DNA of 64,000 nt from Gemmatimonas aurantiaca T-27 (GCF_000010305.1 NC_012489.1:3417646-3481645); one strand, 5' to 3'. Shown: positions 35,549-45,680, numbered from the stretch's first letter. The notes: generated by a model from the letters alone, not told the origin. A program made the numbers and translations.

Positions 35549-37735
35549 ATGCCCACCTCTCGTTCGATTCGACTTTCCCGCAACCTTCTCGGCCTCGCGC
35601 TGCTGTCTGCCGCGGCGATTTCGAGCAGCACACCCGTTGGTGCCCAGCAGATTGGCGTGTCCGTACTTCCAAGCGCGCAGCGCATTCAGTGGAGCGACGA
35701 CTTTCCGCTGGATGACGAGTACCTCTATGGCGGTCGTGTCGCATTGCGTTTTGGCAAGTGGGTCGAGCTGCAGCCGTTCTACTTTCAACGGGCTGGAATC
35801 GGAATGGATTCCACCCGGGCACATTCCGCGTTTGGCCCACTGTCCGCCGGCCGGAAGGTCGATCTCAAGCACTACGGCACCAACGTCCAGCTCAATTTCG
35901 GCAGCTCCACCTTCGTGCCATTTGCCCGTGCGGGCGCCGGTGTTTTGCGGCTGGAGCCAGATTCCGGTGATCGACAGGATCGTATCGCGTTGAGCGCGGG
36001 GGGTGGCGTACGATTTGGCATTGGCGGTCTCAACGCCGAACTGTACGCGGAGCAGATGGGCTTTCGCATGAATCCGCGCTCGCTGTTTGGTGCCGACACC
36101 ACCACCGGCGCCAGTCTCACCACCATGCGCAACCTGGTGTACGGCGCGGCAGTCACGATTCCGCTCAGCACCATGCGGGAAGATGTGTCGTCGGAAGGCC
36201 TCAGTGGCTCCACCGCACCACTCGAGCCGTTTGTCGGCCGACTGAAGTACGCCGGTGAACACAACCTGCCCAATCTGGAAGTGGCGGGTGTGCGGGCCGG
36301 TATCGACTTCTCATCGGTGTTTGGCGTGCGCGGCTTCTACTGGCGTGGCGTGAACGATGACCGTGATGGTCCGGCGCCGGTTGCCGGCTACGGCGGTGAA
36401 GCCCAGTTCAATCTCTCCACTGGTGCTGGTCTCACGCCGTACCTGATCGTTGGCGCGGGCCAGATCGACTACAAAGACAACTTCGTCGATTCGCTGGGTT
36501 TCTCACGCTCCGACAAGACCGCGTTCATTCTCGGCGGTGGTGCGAGCTTCCGGTTGACGGACCGTGTGCGCATCAACGGCAGCATTCGGGACTATGTCAT
36601 GACCGTCGATGACAATTTCGACAACGTGGCCGGCACGGGCGATCTGACGCACAACACCATGATCACCGCCGGTCTGACGATCAGCCTTGGTGGCCGTTCC
36701 ACACCGTCGGCGCGTGAACGCGAAGCCGAGCTCCGTGCTGAGCGTGCGCGTACGGAACGCATGCGCGAAAGCCGCGACTTCGAACTGCGCGAACGTGAAC
36801 TCCGTGATCGCGAGTTGATGCGCAGCATGGAAGACCGCGACCCGCGCTCGGGTCGCATGATGGCGGACAGCACCCGCGTGTACCGCGACTCCACGGTGAT
36901 CAATCGCACGCGCATGGTGCGCAGCCAGACACCGAATGGTCAGTGGATCACCATCCCCGTGCCGGAACAGGGTGAGATCATTTTGCGGTACGGCGTCCCG
37001 CCTCGTGCCAGCACCGACAGTGCGCCAAAGCCGCGTGTGGACACGGTGATGGTGCCGCGTGATACAGCGGCGACCCGTCGCATCGACACCACGGTGGTCA
37101 TTCGTGATACGTCGGTCGTTCGGACGGGCACACCACTGCCCACCGACCTGGCGGCCGAGTTGCGCGAAATCGAACGACGCCTGTCGGCACGTATCGATGC
37201 AGTGCAGCAGCGCCCCAACACTGCACCGAACATCACGACGATCAATCCGGTGGCGCCACTTGCACCGGGCGCACGAGACACCGTGGTCGTGGACCGGAAT
37301 TCGCGGCCGGTATTCCAGCGGCTGTCGCAGACCCGCACCAGCGACCTCAGTCCGTATGTCGGCTTGGGCATGGATGATGGCGACGTGCAGTTCGTCGTGG
37401 GATTGCGTGCCGACCTCGGGCCGGTGAACGCCAACAGCGGTTGGCATTTTGTGCCGGAGCTGGCGGTGGGTATGGGCGAGGGCAGCACCTCCGTGCTCGC
37501 GCTGGCCAACGCCCGCTATGCGTTTGGTGCTCTGGGCGGTTCGAGCGCGATGCGCCCCTACCTGACACTGGGTGCCGGTGTTTTCTCCCCCACCGTGCTG
37601 GGCGTCAACACGGCGGTGGGTTCCTCATTTGCTCTGCGTTCGGGCGACAAGCCCCTGTTTCTGAACGTGGAACTGCAAGGCATCAATCTGTTCAATCAGA
37701 CGCGTATCCTCGTCGGCCTGAGCCGCGGTCGATAG
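35549..37735 (+). CDS. Large envelope protein: outer-membrane barrel regions around a charged helical linker
   Basis: The 728-residue protein has a signal peptide (residues ~10-31, ending Val-Gly-Ala-Gln). Residues ~32-380 are strand-rich, Gly-rich and typical of OmpA-like/porin-like barrels. A highly charged Arg/Glu segment (~385-425, 'ELRAERARTERMRESRD' in part) may form a coiled coil, followed by a Pro/Thr-rich region and a second strand-rich block (~585-728). No peptidoglycan-binding OmpA motif is visible. AGGA six bases upstream supports ATG 35549. It might connect the outer membrane with the periplasm. A terminator hairpin follows. Confidence 0.65.
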   Translation: MPTSRSIRLSRNLLGLALLSAAAISSSTPVGAQQIGVSVLPSAQRIQWSDDFPLDDEYLYGGRVALRFGKWVELQPFYFQRAGIGMDSTRAHSAFGPLSAGRKVDLKHYGTNVQLNFGSSTFVPFARAGAGVLRLEPDSGDRQDRIALSAGGGVRFGIGGLNAELYAEQMGFRMNPRSLFGADTTTGASLTTMRNLVYGAAVTIPLSTMREDVSSEGLSGSTAPLEPFVGRLKYAGEHNLPNLEVAGVRAGIDFSSVFGVRGFYWRGVNDDRDGPAPVAGYGGEAQFNLSTGAGLTPYLIVGAGQIDYKDNFVDSLGFSRSDKTAFILGGGASFRLTDRVRINGSIRDYVMTVDDNFDNVAGTGDLTHNTMITAGLTISLGGRSTPSAREREAELRAERARTERMRESRDFELRERELRDRELMRSMEDRDPRSGRMMADSTRVYRDSTVINRTRMVRSQTPNGQWITIPVPEQGEIILRYGVPPRASTDSAPKPRVDTVMVPRDTAATRRIDTTVVIRDTSVVRTGTPLPTDLAAELREIERRLSARIDAVQQRPNTAPNITTINPVAPLAPGARDTVVVDRNSRPVFQRLSQTRTSDLSPYVGLGMDDGDVQFVVGLRADLGPVNANSGWHFVPELAVGMGEGSTSVLALANARYAFGALGGSSAMRPYLTLGAGVFSPTVLGVNTAVGSSFALRSGDKPLFLNVELQGINLFNQTRILVGLSRGR

Positions 37736-37757
37736 CACGACGTAGCGTGTCATAGTG

Positions 37758-37799
37758 CAGGCCCCGGTCCCGCGACATCACGTGCGAGCCCGGGGCCTG
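37758..37799 (+). terminator. Rho-independent-type terminator
   Basis: CAGGCCCCGG (37758-37767) pairs exactly with CCGGGGCCTG (37790-37799), and the sequence then continues TGTTTT. It lies 22 bp after the stop of the barrel gene. Confidence 0.75.
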
Positions 37800-37901
37800 T
37801 GTTTTCCAACATATGCGCGCAACCGAAGCGATGCGCCGTCCCTGCCAGAGTCGATGATTCGTGATCAAGTTCCTTTCTATGATTGAACGGCGGCGCAGCA
37901 C

Positions 37902-39593
37902 ATGACCCCGGATCCCCGGACCTGGCCACTGCGGGTCGTTGTCCAACGCACGTTGTTGGCCCCCGCACCAGCGGAAGGCGTCGCCACGGGCCTCGTGCTG
38001 GCGGCATTGTCGCTCACCCCCAGTCTGCTCCCACGGACCTGGGTGCTGGAGGGGTTGCTCTGCGGGCTCGCGATGTGCGTAGGCTATGCCGTAGGACTGA
38101 TCGTGCGTGCCGTGTGGCGGTACTTCGAATTTCCAGTCCCCGCGCCACGGGTGCGACGCGGATGGGTGATGGCCACCCTGTCACTTTCGGGCCTGGCGTT
38201 GCTCGTAGGGCTGGTGCGCTCGTCGGCATGGCAGAACGATGTGCGATCCGTCATGGCGCTGCCGCCCCTCGACGAATGGTATCCCTGGCTCGTGGCAACG
38301 ATTGCCATTGTGTTGTTTCTCCTGGTGCTCACCGCCGCACGACTGTTCCGGGTGTTGCAGCGCACCATGGCGCGCCCTTCGCAGGGATGGATGCCGCGTC
38401 GAGTGTCGTCCGCACTCGGGTTTGCGGCGGCCAGTGTGCTCGTATGGACACTGGCCAATGGTGTATTGCTTCAGGGGCTGCTGCGTACCATGGACGGCAC
38501 CTATCGTGAGCTCGATCAGTGGGTCGACGACTCCGAGGCCGCACGGGCATCGGAGTCTGCCGCCATGGCATCACCGTCGTCGCTCACCTGGGCATCGTTG
38601 GGACGGCATGGCCGACGCTTCATCGGCACACGCTCCGACACGGCCTCGATTCGCGCCGTCGCTGGAGCTGTCGATGCGGAGCCGGTACGCATCTACGTGG
38701 GTCTCACGGTGGCCGACTCCATTTCGGCGCGTGTGGAGTTGGCCTTTGCCGAATTGCAGCGACGTGGCGCGTTCGATCGGCAACTGCTGCTCATCACCAC
38801 ACCCACCGGCTCGGGATGGGTGGATCCACCAGCCGTCGCCGCTCTGGAATATCTGTATCGCGGTGATGTGGCCACGGTGGCTGTGCAGTACTCGTACCTG
38901 CCCAGTTGGCTGTCGCTGCTGGCAGAATCCGCGTACGGCTCGGAGACGGCCGCGGCACTCTTTCAGCGGGTGTATTCGCATTGGCGCGCCCTGCCACGCG
39001 ACAGCCGGCCTCGATTGTATGTGCACGGAGTGAGTCTTGGTGCGCTCAATTCCGGTGAAGCGCTGAACATCTACGACCAGATGGACGACCCCATCAACGG
39101 CGCGCTGTGGGTGGGTCCACCATTTCGCAGTACCAACTGGCGTACCCTGGTGGACAATCGGGACGCTGGTTCACCGATGTGGTTGCCGGTGTACCGCGGT
39201 GGCAGCACGGTGCGCTTTGCCAACCAGGCCACGTCACCCACTAAACTGTCGGCGCCGTGGGGGCGATTCCGCATTCTCTACCTGCAGTATGCATCCGACC
39301 CCGTCGCGTTCTTCGATGCCCGTATCGCCTGGCAACAGCCGGAATGGTTGCGTGAGCCGCGTGGCCCCGATGTCACACCACGCCTGCGCTGGTACCCGCT
39401 CGTCACCATGCTACAGTTGGCTATCGACTTCATGTCGGCCGACAAGTCACCGCGCGGCTTCGGGCACATGTACAGTGTGCGCGACTACGTGAAAGCCTGG
39501 GCCGCACTCACCAATGCACCGGGATGGACCCCGGAGTCCCTCGAGGCGTTGACCGAGCATCTCATGACGGCCCCCTGCTGCCGCGACCTCTGA
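37902..39593 (+). CDS. Membrane alpha/beta-hydrolase (Abhydrolase_9/DUF2319-like)
   Basis: The 563-residue protein has at least four transmembrane helices in the first ~210 residues (starts 'SLTPSLLPRTWVLEGLLCGLAMCVGYAVG'-type, in part), then a soluble catalytic domain beginning around residue 240 ('EPVRIYVGL'). The nucleophile elbow is 'HGVSLGALNS', a GxSxG motif, and 'DNRDAGSPMWLPVY' and 'GFGHMYSVRDYV' correspond to later conserved blocks of this family. Such proteins are found in mycobacteria, rhizobia and others; the substrate is not known. An extracytoplasmic active site is likely. Confidence 0.8.
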   Translation: MTPDPRTWPLRVVVQRTLLAPAPAEGVATGLVLAALSLTPSLLPRTWVLEGLLCGLAMCVGYAVGLIVRAVWRYFEFPVPAPRVRRGWVMATLSLSGLALLVGLVRSSAWQNDVRSVMALPPLDEWYPWLVATIAIVLFLLVLTAARLFRVLQRTMARPSQGWMPRRVSSALGFAAASVLVWTLANGVLLQGLLRTMDGTYRELDQWVDDSEAARASESAAMASPSSLTWASLGRHGRRFIGTRSDTASIRAVAGAVDAEPVRIYVGLTVADSISARVELAFAELQRRGAFDRQLLLITTPTGSGWVDPPAVAALEYLYRGDVATVAVQYSYLPSWLSLLAESAYGSETAAALFQRVYSHWRALPRDSRPRLYVHGVSLGALNSGEALNIYDQMDDPINGALWVGPPFRSTNWRTLVDNRDAGSPMWLPVYRGGSTVRFANQATSPTKLSAPWGRFRILYLQYASDPVAFFDARIAWQQPEWLREPRGPDVTPRLRWYPLVTMLQLAIDFMSADKSPRGFGHMYSVRDYVKAWAALTNAPGWTPESLEALTEHLMTAPCCRDL

Positions 39594-39683
39594 CGCGCCT
39601 GATCGCGATGTCCGTTTTGGTCTGATTCCTGTCATTGCTGCCATGCCTCTTCCGCGCAAACTTGACCGCGGAGGAATCACACC

Positions 39684-40652
39684 ATGGCACCAATCACCAT
39701 AGCGACGCTGTTGTATGACGGCGTCAACGCGCTCGATGTCGCGGGACCGCTCGAGGCGTTTGCCGCAGCGTGCACAGGGAACAACACCCCTGGGTACACG
39801 ATCGACACCTGGAGCCTGGGCGCACTCGACGTGCGCACGGAATCCGGTCTGTTGCTGCGCGCACACCGCCGAGCACCGGAACGACCGGCGGCCGACCTGT
39901 TGCTCGTGCCGGGGGGCTCCGGCGTGCGAGACCCACGAACACTCAAAGCCCTCGGCGATTGGCTGCGCCGACACCATGCCGCCTTTGTACGCATCGCCAG
40001 TGTGTGCACCGGAGCCTATGCGGTAGCGGAATCGGGGCTGGCGGATGGACGCACTCTCACCACGCACTGGGCACACGCCAACGATCTGGCACGCCGCTAT
40101 CCAGCGGTGCGTGTGCAGTCGGATGCGCTCTGCACACAGGACGGCCCGCTCTATTCGTCGGGTGGCGTCACGGCTGGCATCGACCTCGCACTGTCCATCA
40201 TCGAAAAGGACCTCGGGGTACGCACCGCGGCGGCGACGGCGCGTGAGCTGGTGGTGTTCCTCCGGCGCACCGGCACCCAGGCCCAGTTTTCGGAGCCCCT
40301 CAGACTGCAGGCCATGAACGATGACGGACTGCAGGAAGTGTGTCTCTGGGCCACCAATCATCCCGACGCCGATCTGTCGGTGGAAGCGCTTGCCACACGA
40401 GCCAACATGAGTCCGAGGCAGTTTGCCCGGCGTTTCCGGTCCGCGATGGGCATCACCCCCGGACGATTCGTGGTGACACTGCGCCTCGACCGCGCGCGCA
40501 CGGCATTGGCCGGTGGTCGCGTGAGCATCAAACGGGTGGCCAGCGGTGCCGGCTTTCAGAGCGTGGATGGATTTCGCCGCGCCTTCGAGCGCGAGCTGGG
40601 TGTGAGTCCCAGTGAATACCAACAACGATTCGCCAATCGGAGACCGCGATGA
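39684..40652 (+). CDS. GlxA-type transcriptional regulator (DJ-1/PfpI + AraC)
   Basis: The 322-residue protein joins a DJ-1/PfpI-like domain (residues ~1-175; 'LLLVPGGSGVRDP' and a nucleophile-like Cys in 'ASVCTGAYAVAESGL') to a C-terminal AraC DNA-binding domain ('LSVEALATRANMSPRQFARRF' and 'IKRVASGAGFQSVDGFRRAFER', in part). It probably senses a small molecule and activates a nearby gene. Its stop overlaps the start of the heavy-metal-domain hydrolase (ATGA), so that gene is the likely partner. Confidence 0.95.
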   Translation: MAPITIATLLYDGVNALDVAGPLEAFAAACTGNNTPGYTIDTWSLGALDVRTESGLLLRAHRRAPERPAADLLLVPGGSGVRDPRTLKALGDWLRRHHAAFVRIASVCTGAYAVAESGLADGRTLTTHWAHANDLARRYPAVRVQSDALCTQDGPLYSSGGVTAGIDLALSIIEKDLGVRTAAATARELVVFLRRTGTQAQFSEPLRLQAMNDDGLQEVCLWATNHPDADLSVEALATRANMSPRQFARRFRSAMGITPGRFVVTLRLDRARTALAGGRVSIKRVASGAGFQSVDGFRRAFERELGVSPSEYQQRFANRRPR

Positions 40653-41764
40653 GCACCCGTCGTGAATTCATGCGTCATGGCATCACGTTGGCTGGCGCCT
40701 CGGTCACGGGCGACGCGGTATGGTCGCGAGGGCTGAATCACGGTGCGACGTATGCCTGCGCACCCTGCGGCTGCGCGATGGACGGCAAGGTATTCGACGC
40801 GCCCGGCAAGTGCCCTGCCTGTGGCATGGTCCTGATAGAGCGGCAAACAGCACCGTTGCCGTTCGAGCCCAAGACGCTGGCACAAGGGCGAGGTGCGTTT
40901 CTCACTGCCGGCGGCGCGGGGCATGAGTCGCACCGCATCACGGTAGCCTACTACGTGCCCAGTCGTTTCACGCCGCAGTCACCGGTGTTGCTGATACTGC
41001 CCGGATCTGCCCGCGATGCGGCCGACTATCGTGAGCCGTGGATCGCGCGCGCGGAGTCGGCCAATGTGTTGGTGGCCGCGCTGGGATACCCCGAAGCCAG
41101 CTATGATTTTTCGGCGTACCAGATGGGAGGGGTGATCGGCAATCTGATCATGCGTAACATGCCGCCGTCGGTGAATGGCGAATCGCCCACCGTGATCAAC
41201 CTGCGCGACGAGGACATTTCATTCACTGTAAACCCGCACCGGGAGTCGTGGCTCTTCCCCGACTTCGACCGGATTTTCGGTTTGCTGGTGAAGGTCACCG
41301 GTTCCGCGGCCACACAGTACGACATGTTCGGGCATTCGGCTGGTGCACAAATCCTGCACCGATTGGCACTGTTTCACGCAACTTCCAAAGCCCGGCGCCT
41401 CCTCGCCGCCAATGCCGGGCTGTACACGCTTCCGTCACTCGACGAACCGCAGCTATCCGGCCTCGCCGGCACCGGCATCACCAGCCGTGAACTCACCACG
41501 GCGTTGAGCGCACAGCTACACGTGCTGCTCGGAGAACTCGACAACGACGGCGAGCGTGGCGGCATTCATCTGCACACGCCCAAACTCGACCAGCACGGCA
41601 TCAGTCGTCTGGAACGTGGACGCCATTTTTTCGCCGCAGGCCAACAGCAGGCCCGCAGGCTGAACGTGCCACTCCACTGGCATCTCCACGAAATCCCCGG
41701 CGTCGGCCACGATCATGAACGCATGGGCGCCGCCGCCGCCCAAATCCTCTACGGCATGCCGTGA
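40649..41764 (+). CDS. Tat-exported hydrolase with N-terminal heavy-metal-binding domain
   Basis: The 371-residue protein starts with a twin-arginine motif ('STRREFM') and hydrophobic stretch. Residues ~35-65 ('YACAPCGCAM' and 'GKCPACGMVL', with Cys37, Cys40, Cys42, Cys55, Cys58 and Met60) are the heavy-metal-binding domain seen on copper exporters and efflux proteins. The rest is an alpha/beta-hydrolase with the elbow 'GHSAGAQ' and a late His in 'GVGHDHERM'. The combination suggests an exported esterase-like enzyme with a bound metal or redox site. The regulator at 39684 is coupled to it. No closely matching named enzyme recognised. Confidence 0.7.
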   Translation: MSTRREFMRHGITLAGASVTGDAVWSRGLNHGATYACAPCGCAMDGKVFDAPGKCPACGMVLIERQTAPLPFEPKTLAQGRGAFLTAGGAGHESHRITVAYYVPSRFTPQSPVLLILPGSARDAADYREPWIARAESANVLVAALGYPEASYDFSAYQMGGVIGNLIMRNMPPSVNGESPTVINLRDEDISFTVNPHRESWLFPDFDRIFGLLVKVTGSAATQYDMFGHSAGAQILHRLALFHATSKARRLLAANAGLYTLPSLDEPQLSGLAGTGITSRELTTALSAQLHVLLGELDNDGERGGIHLHTPKLDQHGISRLERGRHFFAAGQQQARRLNVPLHWHLHEIPGVGHDHERMGAAAAQILYGMP

Positions 41765-41814
41765 CGGCACGACGTACGCCGACTCACCTGACTATCCTGC
41801 CCCTATCCGGCCGT

Positions 41815-42036
41815 TCATCCTGCAGGTATCGCGCCCCATAGGGGCGCCCCCATCACATCCGGCGTCAGAGGAGCCGGCGCCAGAGGAGCCGGTCCCCACA
41901 CAAACGCCACGATGCGGGGCGCCGCCGGCTCCGCATCACCGCTGGATATCACGATACCAAGCGCTTCACGCGCCTCGAGTGTCACACGCCGCGCCGACTT
42001 CCGCGCGACACGTGACTGGCCAACGGTGATCGGCAT
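41815..42036 (-). CDS. Small hypothetical protein downstream of DUF4249 gene
   Basis: The 73-residue frame begins three bases after the DUF4249 stop on the same strand. The first ~50 residues look protein-like ('RKSARRVTLEAREALGIVIS', basic then amphipathic), while the end is Pro/Ala-rich. No motif or signal peptide. It may be a real last gene of the uptake operon or a chance frame in GC-rich DNA. Confidence 0.4.
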   Translation of the reverse strand: MPITVGQSRVARKSARRVTLEAREALGIVISSGDAEPAAPRIVAFVWGPAPLAPAPLTPDVMGAPLWGAIPAG

Positions 42037-42039
42037 GGT

Positions 42040-42930
42040 TCAGGGCACCCGCATCGAACGTTCTGACACGTGCGTGGCGATGAAGTAGCCCAGCGCTCGC
42101 GCATCGGGTCGTGTCTTGTTCGCCACATTGCCGCGCACGGGATTGGGTGGCATCGAAAACGGCGATCCGTCTCCGTCGAGCTGGTCGTTCAGGTTGCGAA
42201 AGTAGCGATACGACTGGGCCGTCAGTGATTGCTGACGCACACGCACCATCTGCCCTGAACTCAACGCCACGTTCGGGTGGGACTGAAAGGCCAGGAGCGG
42301 CAATCCATCGTAGAGCTGGTCGCTGTCGATGGGCCGCGCCCATTCAGCCGAGTCGACCTCCACGATACGCTTGCCGTCGACATACATGTCCCACAGGTAG
42401 TAGTTCGGCACTCCGGCCTGGTCCCGCGTGTCGATCGTAGCCCGCGGACCTGGCTTGCCCGATCCGGATCCCGGGTCGAATCCCGTGTTCTTGCGTGGCG
42501 CGAAGTACATCGAGTCGATGGGTGGTACGGCCAGCAGGGTGTCCACCGCTTCGTAGTCGTCACCCTGCCAGTGAATGCGAAGCGTATATGCGCTCCCCAC
42601 GACGCCCACGAGATCATCAGTGCGGTAGAGCCCCGGCTGGGTGGTGGATTCCTGCAGCACCACGTTTCGGCCAGTACCATCGGCAATCATCACCCGCGCA
42701 CCTCGGGCCGGTGGAGCCGCCTGATTGCTGAAGTACGGCGCGGAGGCGCTGAGCAGCACTTCCTGATGCCCACTGACGCTGCCATGGACGGCCTCCACAC
42801 GACCCTCTACGACCAATTGCACCGGCCCATCGGGAAGCGTGATATCCACCACACGATCGCATCCTGCCACCATCACGGCCATGGCGATCATGGTTGTCAC
42901 TCGTACACGTGCCTGCATATGAGCGCTCAA
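42040..42930 (-). CDS. DUF4249 family lipoprotein
   Basis: The 296-residue protein has a lipobox at Cys24 ('VMVAGC') and matches the DUF4249 family in order: 'LVVEGRVEAVHG' first strand, 'ARVMIADGTGRNVVLQES', 'GLYRTDDLVGVVGSAYTLRIH' and 'VPPIDSMYF' (in part). In Bacteroidota and Gemmatimonadota these outer-membrane lipoproteins sit next to TonB receptors and probably help capture the ligand. The start overlaps the receptor stop by four bases (ATGA), so the two are translationally coupled. Confidence 0.9.
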   Translation of the reverse strand: MSAHMQARVRVTTMIAMAVMVAGCDRVVDITLPDGPVQLVVEGRVEAVHGSVSGHQEVLLSASAPYFSNQAAPPARGARVMIADGTGRNVVLQESTTQPGLYRTDDLVGVVGSAYTLRIHWQGDDYEAVDTLLAVPPIDSMYFAPRKNTGFDPGSGSGKPGPRATIDTRDQAGVPNYYLWDMYVDGKRIVEVDSAEWARPIDSDQLYDGLPLLAFQSHPNVALSSGQMVRVRQQSLTAQSYRYFRNLNDQLDGDGSPFSMPPNPVRGNVANKTRPDARALGYFIATHVSERSMRVP

Positions 42931-45677
42931 AACCGGAAGATGTAGTTGATGCTCGGCACCAGGCCGAAAATCGAAGACTGAACTGCTTCGGACTCCAGGG
43001 GATTCGTTGCGCGCTGCCGTACCCGAAGCGCTTGCGCATTGAACCGGTTGTAGGCGTTGAGCACGCCGAACTGCAACTCACCACGACCGAAGGTTCTGGT
43101 CGCGCTCAGGTCGAGACGATGGTACAGGGGCAACCGTGATCCGTTGCGCGCGCTGTATTCCGGTACGAGAATCCCGTCCACGAAGTAGCGCGACGACGGC
43201 AGCGTCACTGGGAGTCCACTGGCCAGTGAGAACGTCGACCCGATGGTCCAATTGGGCTTCCACTGCCATACGCCCACAAGCGTGAAGTTGTGCGTCTTGT
43301 CGAACGGCGTGGGATACCATTGTCCCCGGTTGATGCCACCGTTCTGTGTGCCCGCTGCGCGGAACCGCTGCTCGGCGCGCCCCAGAGTGTAACTGCCCCA
43401 GCCTGTCAGGCGACCCGTGCTGCGCCGCGCGAACAATTCCAGGCCGTAGGCGCGACCAAGGCCCTGCACAAGAATCGTCTCGAGGCGTGGATTCAGAATG
43501 ACGTCGGCGCCGTCCACAAAATCGACGACATTTTCCGCGGTCTTGTAGTACGTCTCAGCCGACAGCTCGTACCCATTCCAGTTGCGTGCCCAACCCAACG
43601 CGTACTGGTCGGCCACCTGTGGCTTCACGAACGGCCCCGCCGGCTCCCACACATCCAGCGGGGTCACCGAATTGCGATTGGAGATGAGCTGCAGGAACTG
43701 CTGCGTGCGCGCGTAGCTGAGCTTGAGGCTCTGATTGTCGGTCAGTGAGAAGCGCATCGATGCCCGGGGTTCGACGCCACTATAGCTCGTCATCGCGGCC
43801 CCCTTCTTCACCGTGCTGCTGTCGACGAGCGTCCCGGGTTCGTATCGGCCAAGGCCAGGGTTGTAGACCACCGGCAATCCGTTCCGGTAGCTGTACCGGG
43901 TGGCCTGCCCCACACGTGCGAAGTCGGCGAATCGCAGTCCGTACTGGATGCCGATACGACTGCCGAGTTCCAGTTCATGGGCGATGTAGGCGGCGCGCGT
44001 GATGCTGTAGCGTGGTTCCACCTCCGTGGAGCGCGCGTTCAGCGCGTCGCCGTAGGTCTGCACCTTGCCGGGCTTGAAGATGTTGCGCGTCCATTCACCG
44101 CCAAATTCGATCTTCTGCGAGGCGGTGAGCTGAAAGGTCTCGTCCACCTTGATATCGGAGCTCTGGATGCCGGCCACCCAGCGGACCGAATCATGGGGAT
44201 CCATCCGGAATCCCACTTTGTAGTCGTAGTCGCTCCAGGCACCCGTCACCTTCGAATACAGACGCCCGCCGATGGCCTGGTTCCAGCGCAGCGTGGTCGC
44301 ACGATTGCCCCAGCCCACACCGAAGCCTTCTCTCCGCTGCGCGAGTTCGTCGCGTCCCATATAACCCGACGCGATCACGGTGCCGTTCCGGCCAAGCGCG
44401 AAGTTCGCTTTGGCGTTGAGGTCGTAGAAATAGGCGGTGGTGCTCTTCAGCGAAGAATCCGACGACAGACCGAGGAAGGCGTCGGCATACGAGCGGCGCG
44501 CCGCCACCATCCACGATCCGCGCAGCAGCGGCAGCGGCCCCTCGAGCAGCGCGCGGCTGGCCAGCAAACCGATGGACGCACTGCCGGTGAACTTCTCGCG
44601 ATTGCCGTCGCGCTGACGGATATCCACGACCGACGACAGTCGTCCGCCGAATCGCGACGGGATCGCGCCCTTGTACAACATCACATCGTCGATCGCATCG
44701 GCGTTGAACGTGGAGAGAAATCCCAGGATGTGCGACGGATTGTAGATCGTCGATTCATCCAGCAGGATCAGATTCTGATCGGCGCCGCCGCCACGCACGG
44801 AAAACGCGGTCGATGCGTCGCTGGTGGTGGAGACACCGGGCAGCAGCGTGAGCGTACGAACGGGATCCACCTCGCCAAGCATCGGCGGTACTGAACGCGC
44901 GGTCTTCATGTCGATCTTGAGCACGCTCATTTGCGGCGACTGCGGATCGAGATCGGTTCGGTCCTCCCGTGAGGCTTGCACCTGCACGGTGGACAGCACG
45001 GCTTCCTGCGTACGCAGAGCGAAGTCCAACTGCAGACGCGACGTGATCTGGATGGTGGTATCGAGCGGCGCATAACCGAGCGCGCGTATCCGCAGGCGGT
45101 GCGCACCGGCCGACAGGACGAGCGCATAGAAGCCCTCTTCGTTGGTCTGTCGGATCTGCGCATCATCGTCCACACGAATCGTGGCACGACGCAGGACTTC
45201 ACCTGAAGCCTGGCTGCGCACAAAACCCGAGAGGCGCTCGTTACGGTCCGATGCGGGCGCAGCTTCCTCGAGAGGGGCGCCGGGTGTCGCCGCGCGCGCC
45301 ACCACCAGTTGACCACTCGGACTCACCATCACCCGCAGCGATGTTCCGGCAAACAGACGCAACACCGCGGTACGGGCCGGGACTCGTGACACCGTGAGCG
45401 TGACCGACGCGGCCATGCCAGGCAGCGCCCGATCGGCGACGTATGACAGATTGGCCTGCCGAGCGATCTCGGCGAGAATGGCAACCCGTGGCTGGTTTTT
45501 CATGTCCACGGTGACGTTGGTGGCCAACGCCCCCTGCGGAGACGTGACACTCTCCAGCGTGACAAATCCTGCTGGTGGTTGCACCTGAGACAGCGACTGC
45601 GGTGACGATTGTGATTCCTGGGCACGGCCCGGCCTCCCCGGCGCCAACAGCGCCAGGGCAAGCAGCAAGTGTCTCAT
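42927..45677 (-). CDS. TonB-dependent receptor with STN domain
   Basis: The 916-residue outer-membrane receptor has a signal peptide (residues 1-19), an STN domain (~55-125, 'MKNQPRVAILAEIARQANLSYV' start), a carboxypeptidase-regulatory-like domain (~148-225), a plug (~230-390; 'DPVRTLTLLPGVSTTSDASTAFSVRGGGADQNLILLDE' region) and a C-terminal 22-strand barrel ending in a terminal Phe ('NYIFRF'). The STN domain contacts a FecR-type anti-sigma factor, matching the two genes immediately upstream. The ligand is unknown; a siderophore or another large nutrient is usual. Confidence 0.95.
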   Translation of the reverse strand: MRHLLLALALLAPGRPGRAQESQSSPQSLSQVQPPAGFVTLESVTSPQGALATNVTVDMKNQPRVAILAEIARQANLSYVADRALPGMAASVTLTVSRVPARTAVLRLFAGTSLRVMVSPSGQLVVARAATPGAPLEEAAPASDRNERLSGFVRSQASGEVLRRATIRVDDDAQIRQTNEEGFYALVLSAGAHRLRIRALGYAPLDTTIQITSRLQLDFALRTQEAVLSTVQVQASREDRTDLDPQSPQMSVLKIDMKTARSVPPMLGEVDPVRTLTLLPGVSTTSDASTAFSVRGGGADQNLILLDESTIYNPSHILGFLSTFNADAIDDVMLYKGAIPSRFGGRLSSVVDIRQRDGNREKFTGSASIGLLASRALLEGPLPLLRGSWMVAARRSYADAFLGLSSDSSLKSTTAYFYDLNAKANFALGRNGTVIASGYMGRDELAQRREGFGVGWGNRATTLRWNQAIGGRLYSKVTGAWSDYDYKVGFRMDPHDSVRWVAGIQSSDIKVDETFQLTASQKIEFGGEWTRNIFKPGKVQTYGDALNARSTEVEPRYSITRAAYIAHELELGSRIGIQYGLRFADFARVGQATRYSYRNGLPVVYNPGLGRYEPGTLVDSSTVKKGAAMTSYSGVEPRASMRFSLTDNQSLKLSYARTQQFLQLISNRNSVTPLDVWEPAGPFVKPQVADQYALGWARNWNGYELSAETYYKTAENVVDFVDGADVILNPRLETILVQGLGRAYGLELFARRSTGRLTGWGSYTLGRAEQRFRAAGTQNGGINRGQWYPTPFDKTHNFTLVGVWQWKPNWTIGSTFSLASGLPVTLPSSRYFVDGILVPEYSARNGSRLPLYHRLDLSATRTFGRGELQFGVLNAYNRFNAQALRVRQRATNPLESEAVQSSIFGLVPSINYIFRF

Positions 45678-45680
45678 GGA

